Shown here piece by piece: positions 24,061 to 35,645 of a stretch of DNA of 64,000 nucleotides. The stretch covers positions 8,199,154 through 8,263,153 of the forward strand of contig CM060851.1 of assembly GCA_030737835.1 (NCBI GenBank). Direction: 5' to 3'. How positions within the stretch are numbered: position 1 is the stretch's first letter; each line of letters starts with the position of its first letter. The notes beneath the pieces were generated by a model that was not told the origin of the DNA, did not search any database, and saw only the letters and a list, made by a program, of their open reading frames with translations. This DNA comes from Acorus gramineus (taxonomy: Eukaryota > Streptophyta > Magnoliopsida > Acorales > Acoraceae). The translations under genes were made by a program, and so were the position numbers.

Positions 24061-24736
24061 GCTCCCCTACCTTTGTTGTTTTTATAAAAATATTTAAAAT
24101 ATCATTTCTTACTCTATGAATAGGGGTTCTTGGATGATGATTTTTCCTTTTTCTCCTCCCGCACTCCTTTCTCACAAATTCAAGAAACTCTCTTTCAAAT
24201 CTCGGACTCTCAAATTTAGATAGCTCAGGGTGCTTTGTGGTAAAGGCGCTAATTATTTAACTCGTATTGCATGCACGGATCACAGAAGATGCACACTTGA
24301 GGGAGGTCAGTCTGATCAGTATCAAACTGCACAACCTATGAATTGAACTACACAACATATGAATCGAACTGCAAAGTCAATTGTTGGGTATAGATGTTAC
24401 TCTCTCATTGAATTCAGCCATGCCTAAATTTGGTTAATACTATCAGTATCCAATAGAAGAGTGACCCCCCCCCCCCATTTGTTTAGATATTATTGTACCA
24501 TGAATTGACAATGATAGATGTATTTTGTGATGAATTGATTTGATTGAAGAAGGAAAATGAAACATAAATAACTCCACAAAAGGATTGAAGAAACAATCAT
24601 GACTTGCAATATATCTCTACTAAGCTCATGATTGCAAATTCATTGATAGAGAGTTACCGTCGAAGGCATCTACGGAGCGTTTGACATAGGGTTATTCACA
24701 TCCCATAGCTATACCATGATAGATAACAATTCATAT

Positions 24737-25590
24737 TGTGGAAGATCAAATTTGCGCAAAAAATTAGGAATAAAGTTAAACAAGAATAACAAGGGAGGAT
24801 GAGGATAGTCTACAAAATAGGCTGGCCCATGCAGGCCCAATTATTCTGCACGAGGCAGTCGGTCAGTGGGCCCGTGACCAGGTAGCGGCTGTTCGGCCCA
24901 ATGGGCCTGGAGGAAAGGGTAGAGACATCCGCCCTAGAAAGCCCATGAGAGGCTAGTCGAGCATTGGTAATTGCCCGACCAGACCAGGATGGATCCATCA
25001 TCCGTCCGACCTGAATAAAGGGGGGTCAGGTGAGGAGAGCTCGGCTAACCTGGCGTAACCCGACCAAGGAACCATGCCTGGCTGGGGAGGTCTAACTATA
25101 CATTCACTTCTTGAAGATAACGATGACTGTAGATAATATCCTTTGACATCGTAGTGGCAGGCGGCTGTCGAGGGACAGTTACGCTGCAAGATTGTACGTG
25201 GTGGCCGATCCCGATGCCACCTGGACAATTCCGCACCTTTGATAACCTCACTCCACGGAGCGAGGTCGGCACGCCCTCTTCGAGTATAAAAGAGGAGACA
25301 TCATCGTCTCCAAGAGGTGTGCAAGAACACACACACTCACTCCTCCTAGAGTAACCTCACAAGCTTAAGCAGACTCGAATACTAACTTGAGCATCGGAGG
25401 GGCGTTAGCCGACACCACACTGGTGTGAGTTGCAGGTGACCAGAGGAGGAAGGGAGCCAGGAGACTCACCGACGAAACCTCGTCGACCTTGAAGGGAAGC
25501 TATATCCACTCCTTCTCGGATCCACATACAAAGCCTAGATCGTCTTCGAGATCCGGCCACATGGAGGAGGACCAGAAATTAGCCCCCACA
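24737..25590 (+). mobile_element. Solo LTR, family S, plus orientation
   Basis: An 854 bp element beginning TGTGG and ending CCACA, flanked by a perfect 5-bp duplication CATAT (24732-24736 and 25591-25595). It contains a TATA box (TATAAAAGAGGAGACATC at about 25285), then a leader-like CACACACACTCACTC stretch and the block CATCGGAGGGGCGTTAGCCG. That block recurs in reverse at about 27250-27270 in the second copy. No internal gag-pol region or second LTR is present, so this is a solo LTR left by LTR-LTR recombination. Frames inside it are chance ORFs. Confidence 0.9.
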
Positions 25591-25599
25591 CATATAGAA

Positions 25600-26010
25600 T
25601 GAACAAATTTTTATTTGGTTGTCTTTTATGTTATTTTCATTGGAAAACGTAAAAATGATATTTTTTGTTGTTTGGTACGCCTTGGATAAAGTGAGGATAA
25701 GTGGTGGATAAGGAATGAATAAGAGTTTCTAATTTTTTAAATGACAACTATACCTTAGAATAAATTATTTAAGTTTGAAAATAAGTCAGAGATGTGTGTG
25801 ATATGATAGATGTGACAATTTATAGAACGTATATAAAAAAATGTTAGATGAAATAAATTTTTTAAAGTAATAGAAAATGTTATTTTTATCCATTGACATA
25901 AATAAACCCTGATAAACAATTGTAGAACCCCCGAAGAATAGTTATCAGGCATTATCGTAACTTATCTAAGCAGAGTTATCATGATTTATTCTTATAAAAC
26001 TAACAGTTTT
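25600..26010. mobile_element. MITE family 3, copy 1
   Basis: Matches 38805-39215 in inverted orientation over roughly 400 bp. Shared blocks include ATTTGGTTGT near one end, CATTGGAAAACGTAAAAAT, CCTTGGATAAAGTGAGGATA, GAATAAGAGTTT, GATAGATGTGACA, TTTTTATCCATTGACATA and AGTTATCAGGC. The GTTTGGTT-type ends fit a Tourist/Harbinger-like MITE. It starts within 10 bp of the right target duplication of the solo LTR. Confidence 0.7.
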
Positions 26011-26694
26011 TTTCTTCTTCCTTATTCTCATGTATCCCCCTTATTTCAGATTTATGCTTCACCCCAATCGGAGAGTTAGAAAACATGTTAATAGCATTAG
26101 TGTTGTACATAACCCATAAGCATTGTAGTATATTTAGAATAATTTATATAAGCATCTCCAAAAGCCTCCTCAATATTTTCTTACATTTTGGGGGAAAAAA
26201 AGTTCCTTATAACTTGTAGAGAGCCTTTTTTTATCACTCTGAAAGTCTCATTGTTATTACCCTATCTTCGTTTCAAATGATCAATTTATCCCAATTTATA
26301 TCCATAAATTACAAAATGTCTAAATATCACATGAATAAAAATTAATCTAAAATTTATCAAATATTGACTTGAAAAAAAATTTATTTAAATAAAAATTATT
26401 AATAATGAATAAAAATTAATTAAAAGTAAATTAAAATTTTCAAAAACATGAAAAATAAATAAAATTATAATAAATAAAAATTAATTATTAATAATGAATA
26501 GAAAAAATTTCATATAGACAAATACCAAATATGCCCACAAAAAGAGACAAAAAAATGAAAGAAAGGGAAGGGGAACAATATAATCTTTTTTAGATGTAGA
26601 GAATGAGTTTGACTCCCTACCCATAGAGAGTGTGTTAGGGAAAAATATAGTGAGGGGGGGTGGGTATAGGGAAGCTTTTGGAGCTGGATTTTAA

Positions 26695-28025
26695 GGCCTA
26701 GTTTAATAAATGGATAAATATTTAGAATAAGTTAACATAATTTATAAGGATAAAAATACCGTTATTTTTATTCATATTTACATTTGATAATACATTTTGT
26801 TATTTCTATTTTTTTGTGTTATTATCCTTAACTTTGCATTTGGATCACATGAAGTAAAATATGGGATAACTTAAAAAAAAATTAAAATACCAAGTTTACC
26901 TTTTCTATTAAAGGGGCATTAATATTGTTGATTTCGGTTTTATGAAGTTTTTGGATTTTGTTTTTTTTGGAAGGGCGATCATAAATGTTGTCCATGTTTT
27001 ACAAAATGAGATTAAAAAATTAGGATAAAGTCTATTCTACATTTTACCTTTGTGGGGGATGAAATCTGGCTCTCCCCTCTTGGGCCGGATCTTCGCTGAT
27101 CCAGGCTTTGGATGTAGACCTGAGATGGTGTGGGCTGGTCCTTCCCTTCGCTTCAATTCACCACCGCCTGCAGCCTCCTTGATTGTCTGGCTTCTCCTTC
27201 CTTCCCCTTCGGCTTTGGGTACTTGAAACTCACACCAGTGTGGTGCCGGCTAACGCCCCTCCGACGCTCAAGTCAGTAATCTCTCCCTCTAGGGAAGAAG
27301 AGGAACTTAGAGTCCTTGAGTCTTAGTATGAGAGAAAGTCAGTGTTTGCATACCTTCGAAAGGAGGGGAAGTCTCCCCTTTTATACTCCATAAGGGCGTG
27401 CCGAGCTTGGCCTTGCGGGGTGATCATATCATGATATGGAATCTCCACGTGGCCTCAGAATCCTTGGACATGTGGTTCCTAGGGATCATCATACCATAAC
27501 CGTTCTTCTGACAACCTGTCCTTTTCCACTGTCAGAAAATATTCTCTTCACTAACCGTTCTTCTGCAAATGAGGGCCCTCTGGCCGACCTGCCTTTTACT
27601 CGGGCACTGCCCTTTAGTCGGCTTAACCTTAAAGTCGAACAATGTTTGACTCCCGTCATGAGACTAATCAACTTATGGTTGCCCTTTTAAGGTCGGGCTT
27701 GATCATCTGTCCGATCTTCGAAGGAAGGCAAGATTATCCGATCTGTTGGTGAAGTTTCGGGCCCATGGGCACTCCTTCCTCTGGCCCACATTTTTAACAA
27801 CAAGGGGCTGCTCCTAGCCCAGCCCTTGTGCTTATTTGACATTTGACTAATTCGATCACTTACAACCTTAAACAAAATATTCCTACTTTTTCTCTTATTA
27901 AAATACAGACAATTGTTCATGTTTTATCCCTTTTTTTTCTTATACCATATTACCATATGAGATAATATGTGATTTAACCTAATTATTTTCTTATACAACC
28001 TCTTATCCCAATACCAAACAAGGGC
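26695..28025. mobile_element. MITE TAA family, copy 2, split by solo LTR
   Basis: Starts GGCCTAGTTTAATAAATGG right after TAA (26692-26694) and ends CAAACAAGGGC before TAA (28026-28028). Without the 814 bp LTR and one of its duplications it is about 510 bp, matching copies 1 and 3 throughout (GGGGCATTAATATTGTTG, GGGCGATCATAAATGTTG, GACAATTGTTCATGTTTTAT). The LTR at 27051-27864 inserted into this copy and is therefore younger. Confidence 0.85.
27051..27864 (-). mobile_element. Solo LTR, family S, minus orientation
   Basis: An 814 bp element flanked by a perfect ACCTT duplication (27046-27050 and 27865-27869). On the minus strand it starts TGTAAGTGATC and ends CCCCCACA. It carries TATAAAAGGGGAGACTTCC (about 27376-27394) and the GTCGGAGGGGCGTTAGCCG block (about 27253-27271), both shared with the plus-oriented copy at 24737-25590. 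There is no internal region. Sequence identity with the other copy is moderate, so these are separate old insertions and not two LTRs of one element. Confidence 0.9.
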
Positions 28026-28028
28026 TAA

Positions 28029-28559
28029 GGCCTAGTTTGATAAATGAATAAATATTTAGAATAAGTTAGCCTAATTTATAAAGATAAAAAGACAATTATT
28101 TTTATATATATTTACATTTGGTAATGCATTTTGTTATCCCCATTTTTTTGTGTTCTTATCATTGACTTTGCATTTGAATCATATGATGTAAAATATGGGA
28201 TAACTTCAAAAAAAATTAAAAAATATCAAGTCTACCCTTCTATTAAAAGTGCATTAATATTGTTGGTTTTAGCTTTATTAAGTTTTTTTTGTTTTTGTTT
28301 TTTCTGGAAGGGCAGTGTATATTTTACAAATATACATAACTTCATAAATGTTGTTTATATTTTATAAAATGAGGTTAAAAAATGGGAATAAAGTGTATTC
28401 TACCTTTTATCTAGAACAAAACATTCTCATTTTTTTTTCTCAAAATATGAAGAATTGTCCATGTTTTATTTCTTTTTTTCTTATGCCATATGGGATAACA
28501 TGTAATTTAATCCAATTATTTTCTTATCACAACCCCTTATCCTAATGCCTAACCAAGCC
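28029..28559. mobile_element. MITE TAA family, copy 3
   Basis: A 531 bp element starting GGCCTAGTTTGATAAATGAA and ending CTAACCAAGCC, flanked by TAA (28026-28028 and 28560-28562). The left TAA is shared with copy 2, so two members of the same family sit head to tail separated by just one 3-bp target site. Non-coding. Confidence 0.88.
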
Positions 28560-30618
28560 TAAGGGTTTTAACTCCGTGTGAAAAAAATATGGTGTAAGAA
28601 GGCTTTTGGAGATACTAAAAAAAAAAACAATCTTAACAAGACATTAAAAGATATCCTTTATTAAATTATATTAATCATGCTCCTCACTTATGAGTCATTT
28701 TAGCCAAGTTCCTATTGTGGTGTACTACATGAAACCTAAGTTATTTAGTAATGGCATTACGATGGTGATCAATTAAGTAGGAGAATGAATTATATGTTTT
28801 CAAAAGACTATTTATGTCCATACAAACTTATGTTAAGTCATTTTCAAAATAAAAATTGTTTTAAACTTGAATCATTCAAAAAACAACTAATCTGATGATG
28901 TACGAGTATTATTAGAAGATTTGAGTGAAAACATACGAAACAAGTTAAATAGTGAGCAATCACAGAAAGCAACATGGATATATTCACATCAGATAAATAG
29001 TAACATAATAGCCGTCATTGCTGTCTACAGACTCTACACATGCTTAATTTGATTTATTTTAAAACATACATTTAAATAAAAAAAAATATATAATAAAAAA
29101 GATAAATTATATATTTCATCTAATGAAGGAAACAAAATACAGTGTCAGTAAGTAACAACATCCTAATATCTTCTTCACGTCAAGAAAATTTATAATGTTC
29201 GACTACGATGGGCCGGGCAGCCTGTACAGAACCTGAGGAAAACCCAGACCTTGCCCTAGATTTTTACTCGGCCTCAAATTTATTCCCAATCTCTTAAAAA
29301 ACTGAACCAGACCTAAAACACCTTCATTGCTACCCGACTTGTAATCATGCATACTTGGTTTTATTTTGCTATCCAGTTTATTGTCTGGCACATTGCATAT
29401 CTTCACTCGGTTTTCTTTCTCCGATCGGGTTTTTTTTCTCATATAAAGCTTGCCCATATGCCATGACTGCTTCTTCAATTACCTGATCACGCGCCAAGAA
29501 TTCTGCTCTTTCCTCTCGAGATGGATGAGTGGAGAGATTATGTGTTGATGGATCGTTGGAGGGAGATTTCTTGGGTTGTGATCTATTCATCCTCCCCAGC
29601 TTCTTATGCGCTAGCTAGTACTGCCACACATGGATCATACCCAGCTGAAGCAACCAACAACCGGCCAATGTAATCTGCTTCCATTTCCATCCTAAAAATA
29701 CAAAGCAGAGTGTGCTATAAGATAACATCAACTTGTACAAGTTGAGCTAATGCATGAATATGAAATTTTAACCATGACAGCCATGAAAGATTGAAATAAA
29801 CAAAGGCAATCCATACTGGAATGACATGACCACCCAATATTGATTCCTCGTATATATAACTTTAACAACATATCCTTTTCTATTGAAATTGGAGCAACAA
29901 TATTGTTCTTATCCTCTACATGATATTACTGAGTATTTGTATTTGAGAGGTAGAAGAGTCATTCTCTTGAGTGTCAATATGAAATACATGTCGCTCCATC
30001 CGTGTATTTGCTAGTGAAGGAATTCAAATCCAAATATTCATGATGTTATTTCCCTAAGAATCAACTTCAATAAGAGGTATGCTACATGTCTATTTCAATA
30101 AGGAGCTTCTCGAAGACATACTGATTCTTACAGCTTCCAACCAAGATTACTTGTTCCACCCAACATAAAAAAATTAAAAAAGCAAAACAAATTGAAACAA
30201 AAAAAGGACGAAAACGGAAAAAAAAACACAATTCGAATCCTTTTCGACAGGTATGAAACCATATTGAAGGACTCCATACTTAAGGAATCACTTGTGACTT
30301 TCAGAATATGTTTTCCAATGTGATGCAAAAAAATAGATTATTTTATTTCAAACAAGCCACAAAAAATAGATGAAGTAACATTATACAAAACTAGTAGCTT
30401 GATGGTGGGTTGGTTCCCCCTTCCCCTAACCATGCTTTCAATCTTATACATTTATAAATGTTGTATTCTCATTTCAGTATCACTTATAGAAAAAACAATG
30501 CATGAATAATTATAAAATTATTATTAATAAAATTATCATCTTAAAACATACATTGTAATTAAGCATCGCCTTATGCATTGCCACCGCCTAGGCTTGCCCG
30601 ACCGCCTAGATAACTATA

Positions 30619-31040
30619 GGCCCATTTGGATAGAGACATAAGTTATTTTGGGGTTTATACTCATTCCCTGATTTTCTGTTTGGTTGTGTTTTTAGTTATT
30701 CTCATTGGGAAATGTAATAATAAAGGTTGGAGTATTTGGGTGATGAAAAATTAAATGTGAATAAAGAGTAAAAAGTTGATTTGTCATGTGGGTCTTATTG
30801 ATGTCTACGGGATGATGACTGGTGATTTGATGTGATGACATATGATTTGATAAGTGAGTCTCTTTATGCCAGTGAAGGAATAACACAATTCCATGGAGCA
30901 CTTGGAATACAAATACCAGTTTATTCTCATCTAATTCTGCATAGCTATACCCCTTTACACCGCCCACCCAAATAGCTTTTTTACCTTTATTCTCCTTTAT
31001 CCCCCCATTCCACCCTTTATTCCGCCCATCCAAACAGGGC
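30619..31040. mobile_element. Tourist-like MITE in OMA1 pseudogene intron
   Basis: About 420 bp with inverted ends GGCCCATTTGGATAGAG and, right end reverse-complemented, GCCCTGTTTGGATGGGCG. Internal blocks TCTGTTTGGTTGTG, TATTCTCATTGGGAAA and GTAAAAAGTTGATTTGTCA resemble 35085-35280. The flanking trinucleotides are ATA and TTA, near the TWA target of Harbinger-type elements. No coding capacity. Confidence 0.7.
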
Positions 31041-32169
31041 TTAAGTATTATATATCAACAAGTGCAAATTAACTACAAATTTGAAAACAAGGGGATGGAC
31101 AATATATATACATTCATAGTGTGTCTGTAAACTAGGTTATTAAGACGCAATTCATAAAGATGAATTTTCTGTTCTCAATTCTCAACAAATACCTAAATTG
31201 TGAAAGATGTTCATGATCATAGGGCACTTCTGCACTCAATTCATTGAAACAAAAAAAAAAAATCAAACGATCTAGAACTTAATTTAAACAATATTAGCCA
31301 TAATTTTAAGAAAAATTTCACTTCGGCTCAGTTCCAAAAACAAAGGCAAATGAATTCACAAAGGCTGTCAAGGGAAGTACCTCCTAGAGAGTGGAAGCCT
31401 CAACAAAGCATTAGTTCTCTCTTTTGCAAGTTTGGCATTTCCAGTGAGCATGAGGACCAGATACGCATACACAAAGAACCACAACTCTTTTGTTATCATT
31501 TCCGCCCTGTATCGTGCCACAGCATGTCCTACCTAGAATCACATCATACTCTTTAAATATAAAACAAATCCACAAATGAAATCTAGGAAAGATTAATGAA
31601 GAAAAAAACATAAGCCTAACTTACTTCATGACTTATGGCCGTCGCAATCTCTGCATCGGATGATACGTACTTAAAATATGCTGTGGAGTATATAATCTTC
31701 CCTCCCACAAGATAATACGCTTGGCATTCAAAACTCTTCACTACAAGAATTTCCCACTTCAGCCCTTCAAGGAACCTCGTCTGGGACTCCACACCCCAGG
31801 CCTGGCCAACCTTTTCGCTACTCCCCCCCAATCATCACCCAACACCCCATTCTTCCAAGCATTCCACCAACCAATCAAGGCCATCAAAGCTCCTTCACAT
31901 TCGCTATCCCATATCCCCAAATCGTATTGAGGAGCGCTCCAAATGCGTTTCTTCCTCAACTCCCTATGTAACGCTCCAATAATTTTCTCTGCTATTAACC
32001 TGACTCGGACACTGTCAGGGTGATCTGGTGGCAAAATCTTTCCCTTGTACTCCATCTTTTCCTTCTCATGTTCTAGATGCATTTCACCAAAATCATGTTC
32101 CATGGACATGGGGAAGATGACGAAGGGGGTCCGATTTGTGAAAGGGACCATTTCAAGGTTCCAGAAGTA

Positions 32170-32334
32170 TGACACAAGGGTGTCCACGTTTAAGGTTTGG
32201 ATAGATATCTCTTCTACTCAAGTCCTTGTAATTGTGGACGTTCTGTTATATTTACTTTGCTTTGAAAGTACTTGTATTAGGCCTCGTTCTTAACATATGA
32301 AGGCGCATGCCTACCATTTCCCTAAAAAAAAAAA
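32170..32334 (+). mobile_element. Short A-tailed retro-insertion
   Basis: A 165 bp insert ending in about 13 A, flanked by imperfect 15 bp duplications AAGGTTCCAGAAGTA (32155-32169) and AAGATTGCAGAAGTA (32335-32349), 13 of 15 matching. Removing the insert and one duplication rejoins the OMA1-like reading YF-NLE exactly where homologues are continuous. The A tail and long duplication are hallmarks of LINE-driven insertion. The body is not recognised; it could be a 5'-truncated LINE end or a SINE. Confidence 0.75.
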
Positions 32335-33146
32335 AAGATTGCAGAAGTAAAAACGGATGCCAACACCCAAGACGACCACTGAGACTACAACACGGCGGTT
32401 TTGGAGCCAATGGTGCGAGACCACCCGATGTTGATTGATGGAATAGAACCTCCTACCCCTACTCCCCCTCCATGCATATGATTGGGTTTCGAGGGGATCA
32501 AGGAAGATATCAAGAAGTTGCTTCTGTATGATCTCCCTGGAGGAGGTGGTGGTGGTGATTTCAAGACTGAAAATTTGAGTTTGGAAGCGATGCCTCGCAA
32601 GGCATCCGAGGTTAGCCTAACCCTCTTGTAAAAACTCATCTTGATTATTTACTTAAAGTTGTTGTGTTACTCGTAGAATTAGTCATGTGATACCTGAAAG
32701 ACTGAAACAAAATAAACAACATACAATTAAAAATATGAAAATATAATATGAATTATTTACATAAAGGGAAGGGAAAATAAGATGAGAGACAATTCTATCA
32801 TAATTGCAGATGGATAGAATAAAAGTTTCTTAGTCGCTGAAAACATTTTTTTTATGAAAACAAGTATTAAGAGGGGAGAAGGAGCCAACTGCGGAACTGG
32901 GCCTTGCTCACCCTTAAAGCCTCAACATAGCCCTCCCTTCTCCTCCTCTCTTTCTCAACTATTCCCCACCCCTTCCTCTCAAAAAATGAAAAAAGAAATA
33001 AAAATAATCCTTCGCAACAAATCTGAATCAGGAATAATTTTATGATCTCTGATCTCTCTAATACTGAATAAAAAAATTTCTTTTTAATCAAGAAAAAACT
33101 AACAAGCTTTCATTCTCTAAAACAAAACAATCATCGTTTTCATTTA

Positions 33147-33381
33147 GGGTGAGTTTGGATGTGAGGTTGAAATTCTAAAACTCTTTAAATCTTATATTTC
33201 AAACACAACTTTTGAAAAACTATGTTTTATTATATTTTTTATCGTAAGATTTTTTAGCGTGAAAATGAAGATTGTAGTTTAAAAAGCTAAACGCTGAAAA
33301 TATATTTGGATCTAAGTTTCAGAATTTTTAACTTTTCAAACGCAGAATATATTTAAAACTCATATCCAAATGAACCATTAG
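33147..33381. mobile_element. Small MITE with TTTGGAT ends
   Basis: About 235 bp with inverted ends GTGAGTTTGGATGTGAGGTT and, right end reverse-complemented, TGGTTCATTTGGATATGAG. The interior has repeated AAATTCTAAAACT-like blocks and no coding frame. Confidence 0.55.
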
Positions 33382-33424
33382 TCTAAACAATAACATATAT
33401 TTAAAAAAAAAACAACAACTAACT

Positions 33425-33645
33425 CCATGTTTGGTTCAAGAATAAACCCGGAATAAATTGAAATTAGTCAGGATAACCTCATTACGGATGTTTGAATGAT
33501 TGGAATAAATGAAAATTTGTATGCTAGAATTAACTAGTATAAAGTAGTATATGGATTTCATCCACCGATTAAAATTAAGTTATTCCAGGTTATTCAAATT
33601 AAAAGAATATGTGAGCCTACTATTAAATCAATTGTCGTCACGTGT
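33425..33645. mobile_element. MITE family 2, partial copy
   Basis: Starts CATGTTTGGTTCAAGAATAA and matches the reverse complement of 34850-35065 through blocks GAATTAACTAGTATAAAGT, TATGGATTTCATCCACCGA and AAGTTATTCCAGGTTATT, ending around ATCAATTGTCGTCAC. It holds about the first half of the fuller copy at 34700-35065. Confidence 0.65.
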
Positions 33646-34699
33646 TTCAAGCATCTCGATCAAAATAGCACCATAAAAATAAAACCTACTATTCAAAAGG
33701 GTAAAAAAGAAAAAAATCAAAACCCATAACATAATGATCGGAACTTTTTTTGTATATTTGGGTGGGTTAAAGATCTAATCTTTACAAACACAACGAAGCC
33801 CAAATCCAATACAACATATCCAAATACAAAAGCAAGAAACAATTTTATACAAACAATAATGCAATCATCAAACTTGATATGAAAACTAGAGAAACATATT
33901 CTAAATCGGTCGCTCCAAATCTACGGATCGATGAAATACAGAATGCCAAAAAAAAAAAATCGATTGGGAAGGAGGTAAGAGGGTGTTTACCAAACATGAC
34001 CGCCGCAGGAAACGCACCTTGGGCACGAATTATTAAAAAATTATTAAAAAAATAATTCATTCAATAATCTACAAGAGAAAGAAAGGATTACAGTTAGAAA
34101 AAATAGGGATCATAATTAAGGATATTTTTTTATTTTATTTAAGGGCTATTTATGATATGGTAAATAAAAGGATTCTATTACAAACTATTTGGGCTCAAAG
34201 AGCCTTCGCTGAAAAAGAGAGCTTAAACCCAAAGCTTCCCGGAAAGGCCCAATGTCGCCGGACCAGACAATTGGGTCAGATAGATAGGTTGCTATTCCAT
34301 CAGATATAACCAATGGCGAATGATCCAGTTCAGATCGCAGTCGTTGAAATTTTTGTCACTGCAACTGAACATGTGAAGGCCCGGGTGAAACCCAGTGGTA
34401 TCGCTTGGTCTATCCCAAAAGCCACCTCCTCCAATTCTGGCCCTGGCGGGGATAGCCAAGGCCAGCCATCCAAGCTTGTCCCTCTCTCTCTTTCCCTCTC
34501 CCCCTCCCCCACCCCCACTGCGGCATCCCCTGCCCCCAACCTCTCCCCTTCCCTCTCGACTTTTTTGAGATGGGTTGAAAACTCGCGCCGTTTGGGTTGA
34601 AGAATTGAATTATTCTAAAAATATATAACAATTCTACGCGTTCAAGAATATAATTATTTTGATATTTATGACTATTTTAGTATAAATAAGGATAAAATG

Positions 34700-35065
34700 A
34701 TTATGTGTTTGGTTGTGTTTTGGATTATTTCAATTAGGAAAAGTAATAATAAAGTTTTTGTGTTCGGTAAAATATGAATAATGTGTGGATAAAGATTTAT
34801 AAAAGATAAAAAAAATGATGACAGTTAATTTGACAGTTGATTTATAAGAGGTGATGACAGTTGATTTGATAGTGGGCCCACATATTCTTTTAGTTTAAAT
34901 AACCTGGAATAACTTAATTCTAATTGGTGGATGGAATCCATATACCACTTTATACTGGTTAATTCTGGCATACAAATTCTCATTTATTCCAGTTATCCAA
35001 ACAATCATAATGAAGTTATTCCGACTAATTCTAATTTATATCGGGTTTATTCTCTAACCAAACAT
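34700..35065. mobile_element. MITE family 2, fuller copy
   Basis: About 365 bp with ends TGTGTTTGGTTGTG and, reverse-complemented, CATGTTTGGTTAGAG. Its right half matches 33425-33645 in inverted orientation. It is followed immediately by another MITE-like block (35070-35455). Confidence 0.65.
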
Positions 35066-35069
35066 GGGC

Positions 35070-35455
35070 GACAGGAATAAGAGATTTTCTGTTTGGTTAT
35101 ATTTTTTATTATTCTCATTGAAAAACGTAAGAATAAAGGCTGAGTTGTTTGGTTGATAAAGAATAAAATATAAATAAAGTGTAAAAAAGTTAATTTGACA
35201 TGTGGGCCATTTGATGTATAAGAGGTGTTGATAGGTGATTTGATGTAATAAAGTGTAAAATGTTGATTTGACATATGGGCCCATGGGAATAGATAAAGTG
35301 AGTATAGCTAATCCTATGGGTTACTTAAAATTGTTATACTCATTTAAACTGGCTTAGTAATACCAAGTTATACTCTGCAAACAAACAGCCGTTTTCCCTA
35401 TCCATTCTTATACCTTTCTTATACCACCTTTATTCGAGCTTAACTAGTTACCAAA
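35070..35455. mobile_element. MITE-like block related to 30619-31040
   Basis: Shares ATTTTCTGTTTGGTT, TTATTCTCATTG and AAAGTGTAAAA...GACATGTGGGCC-type blocks with 30619-31040. It contains an internal near-duplicate of GTGTAAAAAGTTAATTTGAC (35180s and 35250s). Right-end sequence is ACCAAAACGGAG. Boundaries are approximate. Confidence 0.5.
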
Positions 35456-35551
35456 ACGGAGTAGGGGGGGAATAACTAATTCCAAAAAAATTTGGTGCGT
35501 AGGGGCCCCCCATGTCATGGGGGATGTGGGATCGAATATTCAAATGTTGGC

Positions 35552-35645
35552 AGGAAGAAAGAAAAAAATCCGTCCAGCCCTTTGAGTTGCGTATCACGGG
35601 CGAAGAAAGAAAAAAATCCGTCCAGCCCTTTGAGTTGCGTATCAC
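35552..35645. repeat. Tandem duplication, unit about 48 bp
   Basis: GAAGAAAGAAAAAAATCCGT...GTTGCGTATCAC occurs twice in direct orientation with a GGGC joint, first from about 35553 and second from about 35601. It sits just beyond the MITE cluster. The two overlapping frames here are chance ORFs. Confidence 0.85.

Larger units (their letters stand above)
29378..32639 (-). pseudogene. OMA1: OMA1-like mitochondrial metalloprotease, broken
   Basis: Related to plant OMA1, an inner-membrane zinc metalloprotease of the M48 type. Recognisable parts: N-terminus MSFYKRVRLTSDALRG (32639); YSINQH...WLQNRRVVVSVVVLGVG (about 32445-32360); NLEMVPFTNRT...PDSVRVRLIAEKII; GLKWEILVV; GGKIIYSTAYFKY; and SDAEIATAISHE at the donor (exon end 31625). 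The next exon (31532-31381) begins VGHAVARYRAEMITKELWF, so the HEVGH zinc motif spans the intron. The last exon (29691 down) has MEMEADYIG and then, in another frame, DPSTHNLSTHPSREERAEF. Frames change near 32455, at the G-run 31823-31829 and near 29605. An A-tailed insertion (32170-32334) splits the membrane-segment codons. Introns are retained, so it is a duplicated gene that decayed and not a retrocopy. Confidence 0.85.

Noticed and set aside
24810..25354. Overlapping short frames on both strands
   Set aside because: They lie within a bounded solo LTR with target duplications and are not genes.
24732..27869. The two LTRs as ends of one full retrotransposon
   Set aside because: They are in opposite orientation, have different target duplications and contain no internal gag-pol, so they are separate solo LTRs.
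27436..27920. Frames around the second LTR
   Set aside because: They are inside or straddle the minus-oriented solo LTR; no gag or pol motifs.
34313..34600. 95-codon frame with Ser/Pro-rich tail
   Set aside because: It starts plausibly (MANDPVQIAVVEIF) but has no recognised domain, a C-rich low-complexity tail and MITEs on the downstream side; support is insufficient to call it a gene.
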